Source: a virus
IMG/VR virus record: IMGVR_UViG_3300005518_000019
Location: 1 to 48,040 of that record
Strand: one strand, 5' to 3'
Length of the DNA: 48,040 nucleotides
Shown here: in pieces, positions 5,749 to 13,624 of the stretch
Layout: each line of letters starts with the position of its first letter
Numbering within the stretch: position 1 is the stretch's first letter
Translations under genes and position numbers: made by a program
Notes under the pieces: generated by a model
The model's database searches: none
What the model was told of the DNA's origin: nothing
The model's input: the letters and a program-made list of their open reading frames with translations, nothing else

Positions 5749-8344
5749 TTGTGAAGGTCGGGGCTGTCGTTAGCCCGGTAAAATTTCCAGCGGTCCATGG
5801 ATCGATATTGGCGGTAACCCAAACCGCCTCCGGCGGGAAGCCGTTAGTGCTGTTAATGGTGTCGCCAGCACAAGCACCCGGCGAGCCATTGCAAGTTACG
5901 CCGCTAGGCGTAATGACGCGCGTTCCCGCCTGCTTCAGATTTATCGTTGGAAACCAGTCCCACTGAGTGTAGTTGGATTGTTTAATCGTAAAGTTGTGGA
6001 ACTGACCAGTCGGATTAAGGAACGGAGCGCCGGTCCCGACAAACGGCTGCGTGACGTCAATAGTAAGAGTGACAAGCTTCCCACGCGATGGCATCGATCC
6101 GATAGCCGCAACTGACGAGGGGGTGAAAGTTCTTTTGATGTAAGACGCTAATGGCGCACCCGGCGTCGCGCCAGCTTGCACGCTCATTCCAAACACGTTG
6201 GGATCAATAGAGCTTGTACATGTGTCACAAGTGAAGTTGGGCGAACCCTTCATGGAAAGCGAAAGCGGGTTCGCAGACAAAGAACTTGTATCGGGGAGAC
6301 CTCCGGCAGCAGTCGTCTGCGCATAGGTATTTGCGGTTCCCCACTGAACTGTCTGCGACACCGCGCTTTGTGATCGCGTCGCGTTATCGCCAACGACGAT
6401 CGTCTGTGGACCAGACCCGGATACGCTCCTGATATACGTTCGCAAGTCAGCTGGGCCGCCCGAGTTTCTCGCTCCAGGAATGATGATGACCTTGCCGACG
6501 TCACCCGAGACAAAAGGCGCCGTCGAAACCGTTATCGAGCTGGAACCATTGGTGGATGTAACGTTAGTCGTAGCGGTTTGATCGTCCACAGCGGGCCAGC
6601 TGTCTCCGGTTACAGTCGTAATTTCAGCCCGGCCGATCGTCGCGTAGCCCGTCACCGCATAGAAAAAGCCAGTTCCCGGGACGAGCGGGCCTTGCGCTCC
6701 GGATACGGACAATGGCGCGACGAGAAGGCCACCGCTCATTGTGTAAGGCAGCGGATTATAAGCCAGCGTGTAGTTGGAGGCGAAGTATGGATCGATTTGT
6801 GTCGTTATGATGCAGCGCGTGCAGATCGATGCGCCAGCAGTGTTGCCATAGGCGAAAAGTCCTGGCCCCCAAATATTCAGAGTGCTGTCGCTGATCTCGG
6901 TGCGTTTTGCGCCACCGTCGAGCCGATTCGTGATTGTGGAATTTCGAAGGATGAACAGGTCGGTTGATGAACTTTGGAAAGTGATCTTGGGAATAGTTAT
7001 GCCGTCCATAAGCAATGTGCCGATGAGCTTATCTACCTCTATCTCTTGGAACAAAAATGTTGAATTGTAGGCGCTCCAGCTTTCGTTCTGGCTTGGAATA
7101 GCGCTTTGACTGTTCCCGAACGTTATGTTGCGGAAGGTCATGGAGCGGCCACGGCTCAAGATTTGGCCGTTGGAATTGATCGTCATGCCGCGGAATTCTT
7201 GCGTGGTATTCCATGCGTTTTGCGTGCCGCCGACGCCGGAATTTCCTAGCGCCCAGATGGTGGCTGCACCACCTTGGTCTTGCTGGGAGACGTTGCCGGC
7301 GTTAAAGTTTGGCCAGTTGCTCTGGAATGTTTTAGTCAGCGGGCGATCAAGGGTGACGACGCCCGTTCCAGCATTCACGGCCGTGACTTGCCGCCACTCA
7401 AAATAATTATTGTTCGGCGGGTCTCCGAAGGGCGACAGAAAGAGGCCCTGAATATCCAAGCCGCCAACCATGATCCACTGGCCCACAGGAAACCGGCTTA
7501 CATAGCCGGCGGCCAGAGAAGCGGCGGTCAGTGTGACTGTCCCGTCTCCAGGATTCACAGTCTGGATGCGAGCGGAGCATCCATTTGCGGTAGCCAGCCC
7601 GGAGGTGCAAATGCCCGGAGAGCCGAGCGTCATATCAACGCCGCCGACTGTGTCTAGGGTCGCTCCGGTCCCTTCAACAATCAGGTTCTTGATACCTGCA
7701 GTCCATGCATTGAAGGTGTTCACATAGTTGAATGTGCCTGTGCCAAACCAGCAATTGGACCCGTTTGGAATGGTCAGTACGACCTGATTGCTCCCCTGAT
7801 TTGCTCGCGCCCAGTTGTTGAAGGCGTCAAAGGCTGGACGATCGTCGCTGCCATAGGTGACCGTAACCGACTGTGACGTTACCTGTGTCCCAGTGTTGCT
7901 TGACAGCGTAACGGTTTGGCTAGTTCCATTGAACGCGCTGACCGCGCTGATTGTGGAGTTGAAGGTGCTGCCGCCGCTTGCAACAAGCGGGATGGAAATT
8001 GCCTTTCCGATATCTCCGCTGCCAAATTGGTTGGAGAACACCGTCACCAAAGGACTAAACGGCGGCGGTGTACTGATCGTTATCGTCGCGCTGATCTTGT
8101 TCCCGTTGCACGTCGTGGTCGATGTGCAAGGACCGGCAACGCTTGCGACGCCAGTAACGAGGTTGCAAGTGATCTGAGGCAGCGCAGTTACCGAACGACC
8201 ACCTACAGTTCCGAGCGCCGCCTGATGGATGGCGTTGTCAAGGTTTCCGATCTTTTCGAACGGCACGGGAAGTGCATACCCGTGTGCTGGCGCCGCCAGT
8301 CCAAACAGTACCAGTACGGCTGCTATGAAATTCCAAATTCTCAT
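5720..8344 (-). CDS. Signal-peptide-bearing beta-helix tail spike
   Basis: 874 residues. Residues 1-23 form a Sec-type signal (MRIWNFIAAVLVLFGLAAPAHG). Later a DDRPAFDAFNNWARAN block followed by VVLTIPNGSNCW is the entry of right-handed beta-helix (pectate-lyase-like) tailspikes, after which short Ser/Thr/Asn/Gly-rich turns continue to the C-terminus. It is rich in cysteines, several in close pairs (TRC, CDTC, CNGSPGAC), compatible with disulfides. Last gene of the leftward unit. The start at 8344 is chosen by ATGA overlap with the preceding gene; a longer frame to 8398 is unlikely. Role: probable receptor or polysaccharide binding or cleavage. Confidence 0.75.
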   Translation of the reverse strand: MRIWNFIAAVLVLFGLAAPAHGYALPVPFEKIGNLDNAIHQAALGTVGGRSVTALPQITCNLVTGVASVAGPCTSTTTCNGNKISATITISTPPPFSPLVTVFSNQFGSGDIGKAISIPLVASGGSTFNSTISAVSAFNGTSQTVTLSSNTGTQVTSQSVTVTYGSDDRPAFDAFNNWARANQGSNQVVLTIPNGSNCWFGTGTFNYVNTFNAWTAGIKNLIVEGTGATLDTVGGVDMTLGSPGICTSGLATANGCSARIQTVNPGDGTVTLTAASLAAGYVSRFPVGQWIMVGGLDIQGLFLSPFGDPPNNNYFEWRQVTAVNAGTGVVTLDRPLTKTFQSNWPNFNAGNVSQQDQGGAATIWALGNSGVGGTQNAWNTTQEFRGMTINSNGQILSRGRSMTFRNITFGNSQSAIPSQNESWSAYNSTFLFQEIEVDKLIGTLLMDGITIPKITFQSSSTDLFILRNSTITNRLDGGAKRTEISDSTLNIWGPGLFAYGNTAGASICTRCIITTQIDPYFASNYTLAYNPLPYTMSGGLLVAPLSVSGAQGPLVPGTGFFYAVTGYATIGRAEITTVTGDSWPAVDDQTATTNVTSTNGSSSITVSTAPFVSGDVGKVIIIPGARNSGGPADLRTYIRSVSGSGPQTIVVGDNATRSQSAVSQTVQWGTANTYAQTTAAGGLPDTSSLSANPLSLSMKGSPNFTCDTCTSSIDPNVFGMSVQAGATPGAPLASYIKRTFTPSSVAAIGSMPSRGKLVTLTIDVTQPFVGTGAPFLNPTGQFHNFTIKQSNYTQWDWFPTINLKQAGTRVITPSGVTCNGSPGACAGDTINSTNGFPPEAVWVTANIDPWTAGNFTGLTTAPTFTITMQTDQSP

Positions 8345-9078
8345 GGCTGGAATGAAGCCGCTTGATTTGCCCACGCATTGCTCGACGCAATGGTCCATGA
8401 AAGATTGGTGGTCGCGCCGGTTGCAGTTATCGTTGACATTGACAATCTATTGCCGCCTCCGGCCTTGTTCGCTACCTGGATGGTCTGTCCACCGCCCGCC
8501 CCCGTGAGCGTGATGTTATTATCCGCAGTGGCCGCGATGTCGATAACCAGATCGCCAGAAACGCTGGTGACCGATACCGCCGGGGTGGTGCTGGTGCCGG
8601 CTGCTTTGTTGGAAGCGCGGGCAGCGGTTGTCGTGTTTCCGCCCGTCACCGTGATGGACCCTCCCGCAACGAAACATGAGGAGCCGGAAGAGAAGTTGAT
8701 GGAGACTGTCTGCGCGCCGGAAGACGGGGCGGCTAACACATACAAGCGGACGTCATTCTGGTTCCCAGAACCAAATACGGCTGATTGTGCAGCCGCTCCC
8801 ATACTGGTCCCACCATACGTTACCGTCGAAATCGTGCAGTTTGAGTTGAAGTTCGTTAACCCGACTGCCACGCCGGTGGGCGTTCCTACAGGCGTGTGCG
8901 TCCATGATAGGCTCCCGGCGCCTCCCGATCGCTGGGCGCTGGCCGCGGCATCGAACGCTACGCCTCCGCCCCCGCCTGCCGAAGCGGGCGTCCCCGGTCC
9001 TGGCTGCATCCCGCCTTGTGCAAATGCAGCGCCGGTAAGCGCTACGATGAACGCTAGAGCAAGTCCGATGCGCTTCAT
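8341..9078 (-). CDS. Secreted beta-rich protein of the tail/spike cassette
   Basis: 245 residues. N-terminal signal MKRIGLALAFIVALTGAAFA then a Gly/Pro linker and a beta-sandwich-like body with repeated Thr/Ser strands (VGLTNFNSNCTISTVTYGG; VSVTSVSGDLVIDIAAT), as in carbohydrate-binding or decoration proteins. Two cysteines. Start overlaps the upstream stop by one base (TAATG) and its stop overlaps the spike start. Confidence 0.65.
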   Translation of the reverse strand: MKRIGLALAFIVALTGAAFAQGGMQPGPGTPASAGGGGGVAFDAAASAQRSGGAGSLSWTHTPVGTPTGVAVGLTNFNSNCTISTVTYGGTSMGAAAQSAVFGSGNQNDVRLYVLAAPSSGAQTVSINFSSGSSCFVAGGSITVTGGNTTTAARASNKAAGTSTTPAVSVTSVSGDLVIDIAATADNNITLTGAGGGQTIQVANKAGGGNRLSMSTITATGATTNLSWTIASSNAWANQAASFQP

Positions 9079-10295
9079 TATCGTGCCACTCGCCAGTTAA
9101 GGGTAATCGCTCCGGGGGTGATGCTAGCACTTGTGAGGTTGCAAACCTTGAAGTTCACGTTGTTGGCTGACGGATAGGCGAAGATGGTCAGCGCACCGGT
9201 CGTCACTGGGGTGTAGCCCGTCACGCCGGTTGGATCACCATTAAAACCCCACGAAATAACGTCGGTGGTCGCTGTGTTCGTCGCGGCCGTGGTGACTACC
9301 GTAGCGCACGATGCGGAGGTGATCGCGCCCGTGCCGAGCGCCGATGTCCCGCTGGCGACTGTGGTCGTCAGGCCGCCGGCCGCCGACAGTGCGAGCCCTG
9401 CAGCCGTTTCGACGTTGGCCCCGAACCGGAAGTAGTCGGGAACGATCCTGTAATTCGTTCCATCCGATGCGATGCCGATGCACTTCGGAGCCGCAGCGGA
9501 GCCCGCCGGCAGGACGTAGGTGGCAGCGCCGCCGATGGTCGACGTCGTCGGCGTGATCGTCTGCGTGCCCGCGCCAATGTTGCAGGCAGTCGTGTACCAG
9601 CCGTTCGTGAAGCTGCCGGTGCCGGCCTGCGCGATCGTTGGGACCTGGTTGGCCGCATTCGACAGATAGATGATTTTGGTGAGATCGGTGCCTTGGAATG
9701 CGTAGTTGGTACCAGTCTGGTCGGATGGAACGGCGCTAGGAGTGCTGCCCGCCGTGATAGTTGCGCATGCCAGTCCGGAAGCATTCACGTACACCAGCGC
9801 ATGCGAGCCGTCATTGGCGCAAGCAGGCACAGCCAAGTTCTGCATGTCCGCCGTCGATCCGGTCGGATTGATCCAGATCGAGTTGGCGATGCCTTGCGGT
9901 ACCTGCGCGAGCGTGGCCCGGCCGGTCACAGCAGAGAATGGCGGAGCGCAGGCGGCCTGCGAGGCGGCTGTGATCAAACCCTTAGCGTTGACAGTCAGGG
10001 TGACGCAGTTCGTGGCGCTGCCGAAGCTTCCGACGTTGGCGTTCACCGTGGCAAGCGTCAAGGCACCGCCGCCGGTCGCCGTAGCGTCCCCGGACATCAG
10101 GCCGTAGGCATAAGCCGCTTGCTGCAGCGGGGTCGCCTTGCGATCCGCGCCGCCTTGCACGACGTAGTAGAGTTCGGTTCCGCCAAGGGCGCTGGCCGCG
10201 GTCATCGCCGAGACCGTGCTATTGGCCGCCTGCGCCGCCGGAGCCAGGAAGAGGAGTGCCGCTACAATCAGCGAGCCAAGAAGACGTCGTTTCAT
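9078..10295 (-). CDS. Secreted tail-fibre-like protein
   Basis: 405 residues. Signal MKRRLLGSLIVAALLFLAPAAQA (residues 1-23), then low-complexity Ala/Thr/Gly beta-rich sequence typical of phage fibres (GGGALTLATVNANVGSFG; ITAASQAAC) and a C-terminal head ending in LNWRVAR. About ten cysteines are spread along it. Ribosome site GGGAGG precedes the ATG at 10295. A longer upstream frame is not supported. No enzymatic motif seen. Confidence 0.7.
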   Translation of the reverse strand: MKRRLLGSLIVAALLFLAPAAQAANSTVSAMTAASALGGTELYYVVQGGADRKATPLQQAAYAYGLMSGDATATGGGALTLATVNANVGSFGSATNCVTLTVNAKGLITAASQAACAPPFSAVTGRATLAQVPQGIANSIWINPTGSTADMQNLAVPACANDGSHALVYVNASGLACATITAGSTPSAVPSDQTGTNYAFQGTDLTKIIYLSNAANQVPTIAQAGTGSFTNGWYTTACNIGAGTQTITPTTSTIGGAATYVLPAGSAAAPKCIGIASDGTNYRIVPDYFRFGANVETAAGLALSAAGGLTTTVASGTSALGTGAITSASCATVVTTAATNTATTDVISWGFNGDPTGVTGYTPVTTGALTIFAYPSANNVNFKVCNLTSASITPGAITLNWRVAR

Positions 10296-10296
10296 T

Positions 10297-10539
10297 TCAG
10301 CAGCCTCCCGCACGACACACAAAACTCGTGCCATCCGTTTGAAGAATGAGAGATGTTCCATCGACCATCAGGATGTCGCCGGTCGGCTGTGGTGCGACCG
10401 CCGTAGCCTTGCCCGCGGTCGCGCCCACCCGGCCGAACCGTAGCCCCTCCCCGCCGACGCCGATCGCGTGCGCGGCGTAGATGCTCGCCAACATCAGCAG
10501 GAAGATCAGGATCGGGATGAGTTTGCGGGCCATGGTCAC
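10297..10539 (-). CDS. Small secreted or anchored protein
   Basis: 80 residues from a GTG that overlaps the upstream stop (GTGA); an ATG two codons later is equally possible. Signal-like N-terminus (MARKLIPILIFLLMLASIYAA), then a short domain that ends TDGTSFVCRAGGC. Part of the secreted cassette; function unknown. Confidence 0.6.
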   Translation of the reverse strand: MTMARKLIPILIFLLMLASIYAAHAIGVGGEGLRFGRVGATAGKATAVAPQPTGDILMVDGTSLILQTDGTSFVCRAGGC

Positions 10540-10892
10540 GGCCGCAGGATGAAGGCCGCTTTCTGGCCCGCCGGATCGACGTTGAAGTATTCGGCGAGGC
10601 CGGCGGAAAGCGGCGTGCTCACGGTCGCCGATGCGGTTGGGTTAGTGCCGATCTCGATCGCGGATTGCGTGTCGCACCAGGCGCGGATCATCTTGGTGTC
10701 GCCGCTGAAGGTCGCCGATTGCGCCGAGGTGCCGGTCACCGTGATGTTCTGCGGCGTCACCAGCGGCGGCATCTTCGCTACCTGCACGCCGCCGGGCGCA
10801 AATAGCGAGAATTCAGTGACGACGCAGGTGGCAGCCGAAGCCGCCACGGTCGAAAGGATCAGCAGCAGGCAGGCAGCGATAAGGCGGGTCAT
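10536..10892 (-). CDS. Secreted protein of the tail/lysis region
   Basis: 118 residues. Signal MTRLIAACLLLILSTVAASA; mature part begins ATCVVTEFSLF and is beta-rich with two cysteines (ATC, AWC). Ribosome site GAGGATCC precedes the ATG at 10892. A copy of the GTGCGTTGC motif and a strong hairpin lie in its leader. Confidence 0.65.
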   Translation of the reverse strand: MTRLIAACLLLILSTVAASAATCVVTEFSLFAPGGVQVAKMPPLVTPQNITVTGTSAQSATFSGDTKMIRAWCDTQSAIEIGTNPTASATVSTPLSAGLAEYFNVDPAGQKAAFILRP

Positions 10893-10923
10893 GGCGGGAT
10901 CCTCGTGATCTGACCGGCATTGG

Positions 10924-10943
10924 GGCGGGTCGGGGAACCCGCC
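10924..10943 (-). promoter_or_regulatory. Hairpin in the leader of the gene at 10892
   Basis: GGCGGGT / ACCCGCC with a short loop, perfect seven-base stem, directly after the GTGCGTTGC motif on the minus strand. No T-run follows, so it is more likely a structured leader or processing site than an intrinsic terminator. Confidence 0.55.
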
Positions 10944-10952
10944 GCAACGCAC
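10944..10952 (-). repeat. GTGCGTTGC motif, copy 1
   Basis: 51 bases upstream of the ATG at 10892, in an intergenic gap. Confidence 0.6.
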
Positions 10953-10967
10953 TCCGGTTTAAGCCTG

Positions 10968-11315
10968 TCAGGCGGCCGGCGTACCGGCGACGACAGCCGC
11001 ACCGAGCTTTGCCGCCCGATCGCTGATCGCTGTGGCAAGTGCCGTGATCCGCGCAGCAACTTGCGGATCGGTCGTGTGGGTCTTCAGATCGGCCACCATT
11101 TCAGACAGCGTGATCAGAAGTTTTTCGGCGGAATCGTCCGCGGCGGAGTTTGCAGCAGCGGCAGCTTCGGCCTGGTCGAGGGCGTCGGTTTCCATGGACA
11201 TGATGATGTCTTCCTTGCGCAGAACGAGGTCAATTTTTCGGTCTAGGACTTCCAGGCGTCGCATGACCTCGCAACGCGCCTCGAAGGAGTGGTGATGGTG
11301 GATGTGGATAGGCAT
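10968..11315 (-). CDS. Histidine-tipped helical protein
   Basis: 115 residues starting MPIHIHHHHSFEARCEV, a natural His cluster, followed by long amphipathic helices (RRLEVLDRKIDLVLRKEDI; AEKLLITLSEMVADLKT). No membrane segment. AAGGA precedes the ATG at 11315; a longer frame to 11555 overlaps the membrane gene upstream and is rejected. Possibly a tail or lysis accessory protein. Confidence 0.65.
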   Translation of the reverse strand: MPIHIHHHHSFEARCEVMRRLEVLDRKIDLVLRKEDIIMSMETDALDQAEAAAAANSAADDSAEKLLITLSEMVADLKTHTTDPQVAARITALATAISDRAAKLGAAVVAGTPAA

Positions 11316-11392
11316 GTCAGCATCCTTTGCAGACGCGTGGGTTAAACGGTTCAGCAGCGGGCAGCGAGGGAACGTCCGACCCCTCATCCGCG

Positions 11393-11569
11393 CTAGTGAA
11401 TTGGGCTCCCGAACACGCGCAGGCCGAGGATGCCCACGAGGAGGAAGGTGATAAACCAGCCCCCAAACGGCCCCCACGAATAGGGAGCGGGCCGCCACGG
11501 ATTCATTCCCCATGTGCCGAAAACCAAGACCAAAACATATATGAGCCAAAACCAAATATTCGCGCTCAT
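11393..11569 (-). CDS. 58-residue two-segment membrane protein
   Basis: MSANIWFWLIYVLVLVFGTW forms a first membrane span; FGGWFITFLLVGILGLRVFG forms a second, joined by a Trp/Pro-rich loop. A very strong ribosome site (AAAGGAGAGAGGCC) precedes the ATG. Size, two spans and the location in the lysis cassette suggest a holin-like or antiholin-like protein, but the family is not recognised. Confidence 0.7.
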   Translation of the reverse strand: MSANIWFWLIYVLVLVFGTWGMNPWRPAPYSWGPFGGWFITFLLVGILGLRVFGSPIH

Positions 11570-11581
11570 GGCCTCTCTCCT

Positions 11582-12034
11582 TTAGGGTTTGTAGTGTCCC
11601 ATCAAAGCAATCGCGAGTGCTGCTGCCGCAATAAGGATTGTGATGATCGTTAGCGACTGGCCCTTGTCGGTCGTGCGCTCTTGCTTGCTGGCTCCCACGC
11701 CAACGTCGCGGCCGGTCCAGATATTGATGCGCTCCGTCAGCCGATCGATCTTCTCGTTGGTCGCCTTGTTGGCGGTCTCGAAGCTCTCGGCCAACTTGGA
11801 CGCGGCCGCGCTCGTCGTTTTCAATGCGGCGTCCAGAGCATCAGCGTTAGCCTTGGCTAGATCGCGGGCAGCTGTCTTGACCTCTTCTCTGGCCAACTCT
11901 ACCGCCTTGTCGCTCGCCTCATGCCGCTGAGATTGTTTGTCGTCGAGGTTCTTAATCGCCAGCGTCAGGGCCTCTTTGACGGCCTCGGTCGGGTCTGGGT
12001 CCGTTACGACGACCCTGCGTTCTTGATCGGCCAT
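11582..12034 (-). CDS. Coiled-coil protein with a C-terminal membrane anchor
   Basis: 150 residues: a long charged Ala-rich coiled coil (about 15-110), then a C-terminal membrane span (LTIITILIAAAALAIALMG) and a short tail. The topology resembles tail-anchored proteins and some spanin-like lysis proteins turned round. Located between two membrane proteins of the lysis cassette. Confidence 0.65.
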   Translation of the reverse strand: MADQERRVVVTDPDPTEAVKEALTLAIKNLDDKQSQRHEASDKAVELAREEVKTAARDLAKANADALDAALKTTSAAASKLAESFETANKATNEKIDRLTERINIWTGRDVGVGASKQERTTDKGQSLTIITILIAAAALAIALMGHYKP

Positions 12035-12044
12035 CAGCGCGGCC

Positions 12045-12353
12045 CTAGCGCTGCGGCTTCCCCGGACTCTGCAACAGCGCCTTGATATCCGCGATGCCCG
12101 TGTTCACCGCAACCAGCTTCTCCTCGACGCGTGTCAGGCGCTCGCCCTGCGGGGCGGCCTGTATCTGCGCGCGCTCGATAGCCTCGACCCGGAAGGACAT
12201 GGCACTCGCGAACCATGCTGCGGTAGCCGTCTGAGTAATGAACATCACGGCCATGGTTATGATAAAGGCTACCGGGATGCCGCGCGTGACATGCCAGTGC
12301 TGGTCGGCAGCAGCGGTTTCCTCGTCCACTGGGGGCTCTCCTCGAGACGTCAT
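12045..12353 (-). CDS. XhlA-like membrane protein with one span and a coiled coil
   Basis: 102 residues from the ATG at 12353. Hydrophilic N-terminus with HWHVTRGIP, a membrane span (VAFIITMAVMFITQTATAAW), then a heptad helix (RLTRVEEKLVAVNTGIADI). This order is common in phage lysis cassettes (XhlA/holin-accessory type). The start overlaps the stop of a 24-residue frame (ATGA). Confidence 0.65.
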   Translation of the reverse strand: MTSRGEPPVDEETAAADQHWHVTRGIPVAFIITMAVMFITQTATAAWFASAMSFRVEAIERAQIQAAPQGERLTRVEEKLVAVNTGIADIKALLQSPGKPQR

Positions 12354-12424
12354 ATTGCGTCCCAGTATGAGCAATTTTGAACATCATAAGTTCCAGAACC
12401 TGTGATTGAATATCTGGCAGCCAT
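12350..12424 (-). CDS. 24-residue micro-ORF coupled to the next gene
   Basis: MAARYSITGSGTYDVQNCSY and a few more residues, preceded by GAGGGG nine bases before the ATG, and ending in the ATGA that starts the gene at 12353. It may be a leader peptide that couples translation, or may start 15 bases earlier at ATGAGGGG. Confidence 0.45.
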   Translation of the reverse strand: MAARYSITGSGTYDVQNCSYWDAI

Positions 12425-12515
12425 TGATCGACCCCTCATCCGGGTTGTTCGTGGTCAGGGCCTGTAGCTCTGTTCGCGCAGGGCTATGGGTCCGCTCTTT
12501 ACGCGCTACACGTCG

Positions 12516-12746
12516 TCATGCTGTTTTCGGCGGAAGTGGTGCGTTGAACTCGTCGAGATCACGATCCGTCTGCGCTCGGATAGCATCGATTTGAGCCTTG
12601 GTGACGGTGCCGGCTTTGGCATCCTCGGCCAGCTTTTTCATCTGATTGATGCGGTCGATCACATTCGTTCCGCCCTCTATCAAGGAGGGCAGCGCCGACA
12701 GGCCCTTGGCGAGCAAGGCGAGAATTTCCTGAGCGTTGATCTTCAT
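12516..12746 (-). CDS. Small helical protein of the lysis region
   Basis: 76 residues: amphipathic helix (ILALLAKGLSALPSLIEGG), then charged helices (DRINQMKKLAEDAKAG; AQIDAIRAQTDRDLDEF). No clear membrane span. ATG overlaps the upstream stop (ATGA) and has GGGAG before it. Function unknown. Confidence 0.65.
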   Translation of the reverse strand: MKINAQEILALLAKGLSALPSLIEGGTNVIDRINQMKKLAEDAKAGTVTKAQIDAIRAQTDRDLDEFNAPLPPKTA

Positions 12747-13150
12747 GGCAGGCTCCCGACGTTCATACCGACCGCCGCAGCGGATGCTTTCAAGTTCCCG
12801 TACAGCCCCAACAACTGGTTGTAGGCCACCACGGCATTCACTTGGTCATTGTTGTCGACGAACGATCGAAGCTGCGCGATCAGCGGCTTTGCCTGCCTTG
12901 TGTATGGCTGGATGATTTCGATGTTCTGGCGGCAGTTGACGTCGGCATTTCCGGCTATGCACGCGCGCCGATAGGAAAGCAGGATCTGGATCGCGGCATC
13001 GAACCCGAGCTCGATCTGCGCCTCCATTTCCTTCGTCACCGGATTGTTGATGGTCGCCGTGGAAAAGTGGGCGAGGCTTTGCAGCGTTTGAAGTTGCGCA
13101 CACCCGCCGACATACAGCGATATCGCGAGGACGAGGATGATCCGTTTCAT
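12743..13150 (-). CDS. Phage-encoded lipoprotein
   Basis: 135 residues. MKRIILVLAISLYVGGC is a lipoprotein signal with the lipid-attachment Cys at 17; the mature part is helical with two further cysteines (RRACIAGNADVNC). It lies between the holin candidate and further membrane proteins. An outer-membrane lysis role (o-spanin-like) is possible, though it is long for one. Starts in ATGA overlap with the holin gene. Confidence 0.7.
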   Translation of the reverse strand: MKRIILVLAISLYVGGCAQLQTLQSLAHFSTATINNPVTKEMEAQIELGFDAAIQILLSYRRACIAGNADVNCRQNIEIIQPYTRQAKPLIAQLRSFVDNNDQVNAVVAYNQLLGLYGNLKASAAAVGMNVGSLP

Positions 13151-13440
13151 TTCATGACATCCTGGGTCGGAATTTCGGGGGCCGCTGCGACCGAGGGCGT
13201 GATCGTCTTGGTGAAGAAGGTCTTCAGCACCCAGGTAACGACGCCCGAGACCGCCTGGATCGCGGTGACGAGCGCGACTTGGGTTTCCACGGGGATATCA
13301 ATCTTGCCGCCGGTCATGAACACGAGCAGCGATGCGGTGACGGCAACGGCCTGTGTCCAGTTGATCCTGCTCAGCCACGCCGACTGGACGTCAACCTGCG
13401 CAACCGTCGTCATGGTTTTGGTGTCGGTAGTGATGCTCAT
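13147..13440 (-). CDS. Holin-like protein
   Basis: 97 residues with two hydrophobic spans (about INWTQAVAVTASLLVFMTGG and VALVTAIQAVSGVVTWVLKTFF) and polar ends. The PVETQVALVTAIQAVSGVVTW pattern is common in phage holin-type proteins. GGGAG precedes the ATG at 13440; GTGCGTTGC lies 48 bases upstream. Next to a lipoprotein and other membrane proteins, so this is the lysis cassette. Confidence 0.7.
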   Translation of the reverse strand: MSITTDTKTMTTVAQVDVQSAWLSRINWTQAVAVTASLLVFMTGGKIDIPVETQVALVTAIQAVSGVVTWVLKTFFTKTITPSVAAAPEIPTQDVMK

Positions 13441-13488
13441 GCCAAATGCTCCCGTTTCGGAGGAACCTTGGCAGGGTGTGGCATTGTC

Positions 13489-13497
13489 GCAACGCAC
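13489..13497 (-). repeat. GTGCGTTGC motif, copy 2
   Basis: 48 bases upstream of the holin-like start at 13440, in an intergenic gap. Confidence 0.6.
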
Positions 13498-13609
13498 TCA
13501 AAGGGCGTCGGTCAGGTGCTGGCTGATATCGACGGGCTGCCTTGTCGCGATCGCCGGCGTTCTGATTGTCCTCGGTGAGGTTACCGGGGCAGTTCACTTC
13601 TTTCGGTAG

Positions 13610-13624
13610 CGCCGGGATCCGGCG
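13610..13624 (-). promoter_or_regulatory. Hairpin just after the tail-fibre stop
   Basis: CGCCGG-ATC-CCGGCG on the minus strand, perfect six-base stem starting one base after the TAA at 13625-13627. No T-run follows, so it is a weak terminator or an RNA-protecting stem. The rest of 13441-13624 holds the motif copy and no convincing gene. Confidence 0.45.
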
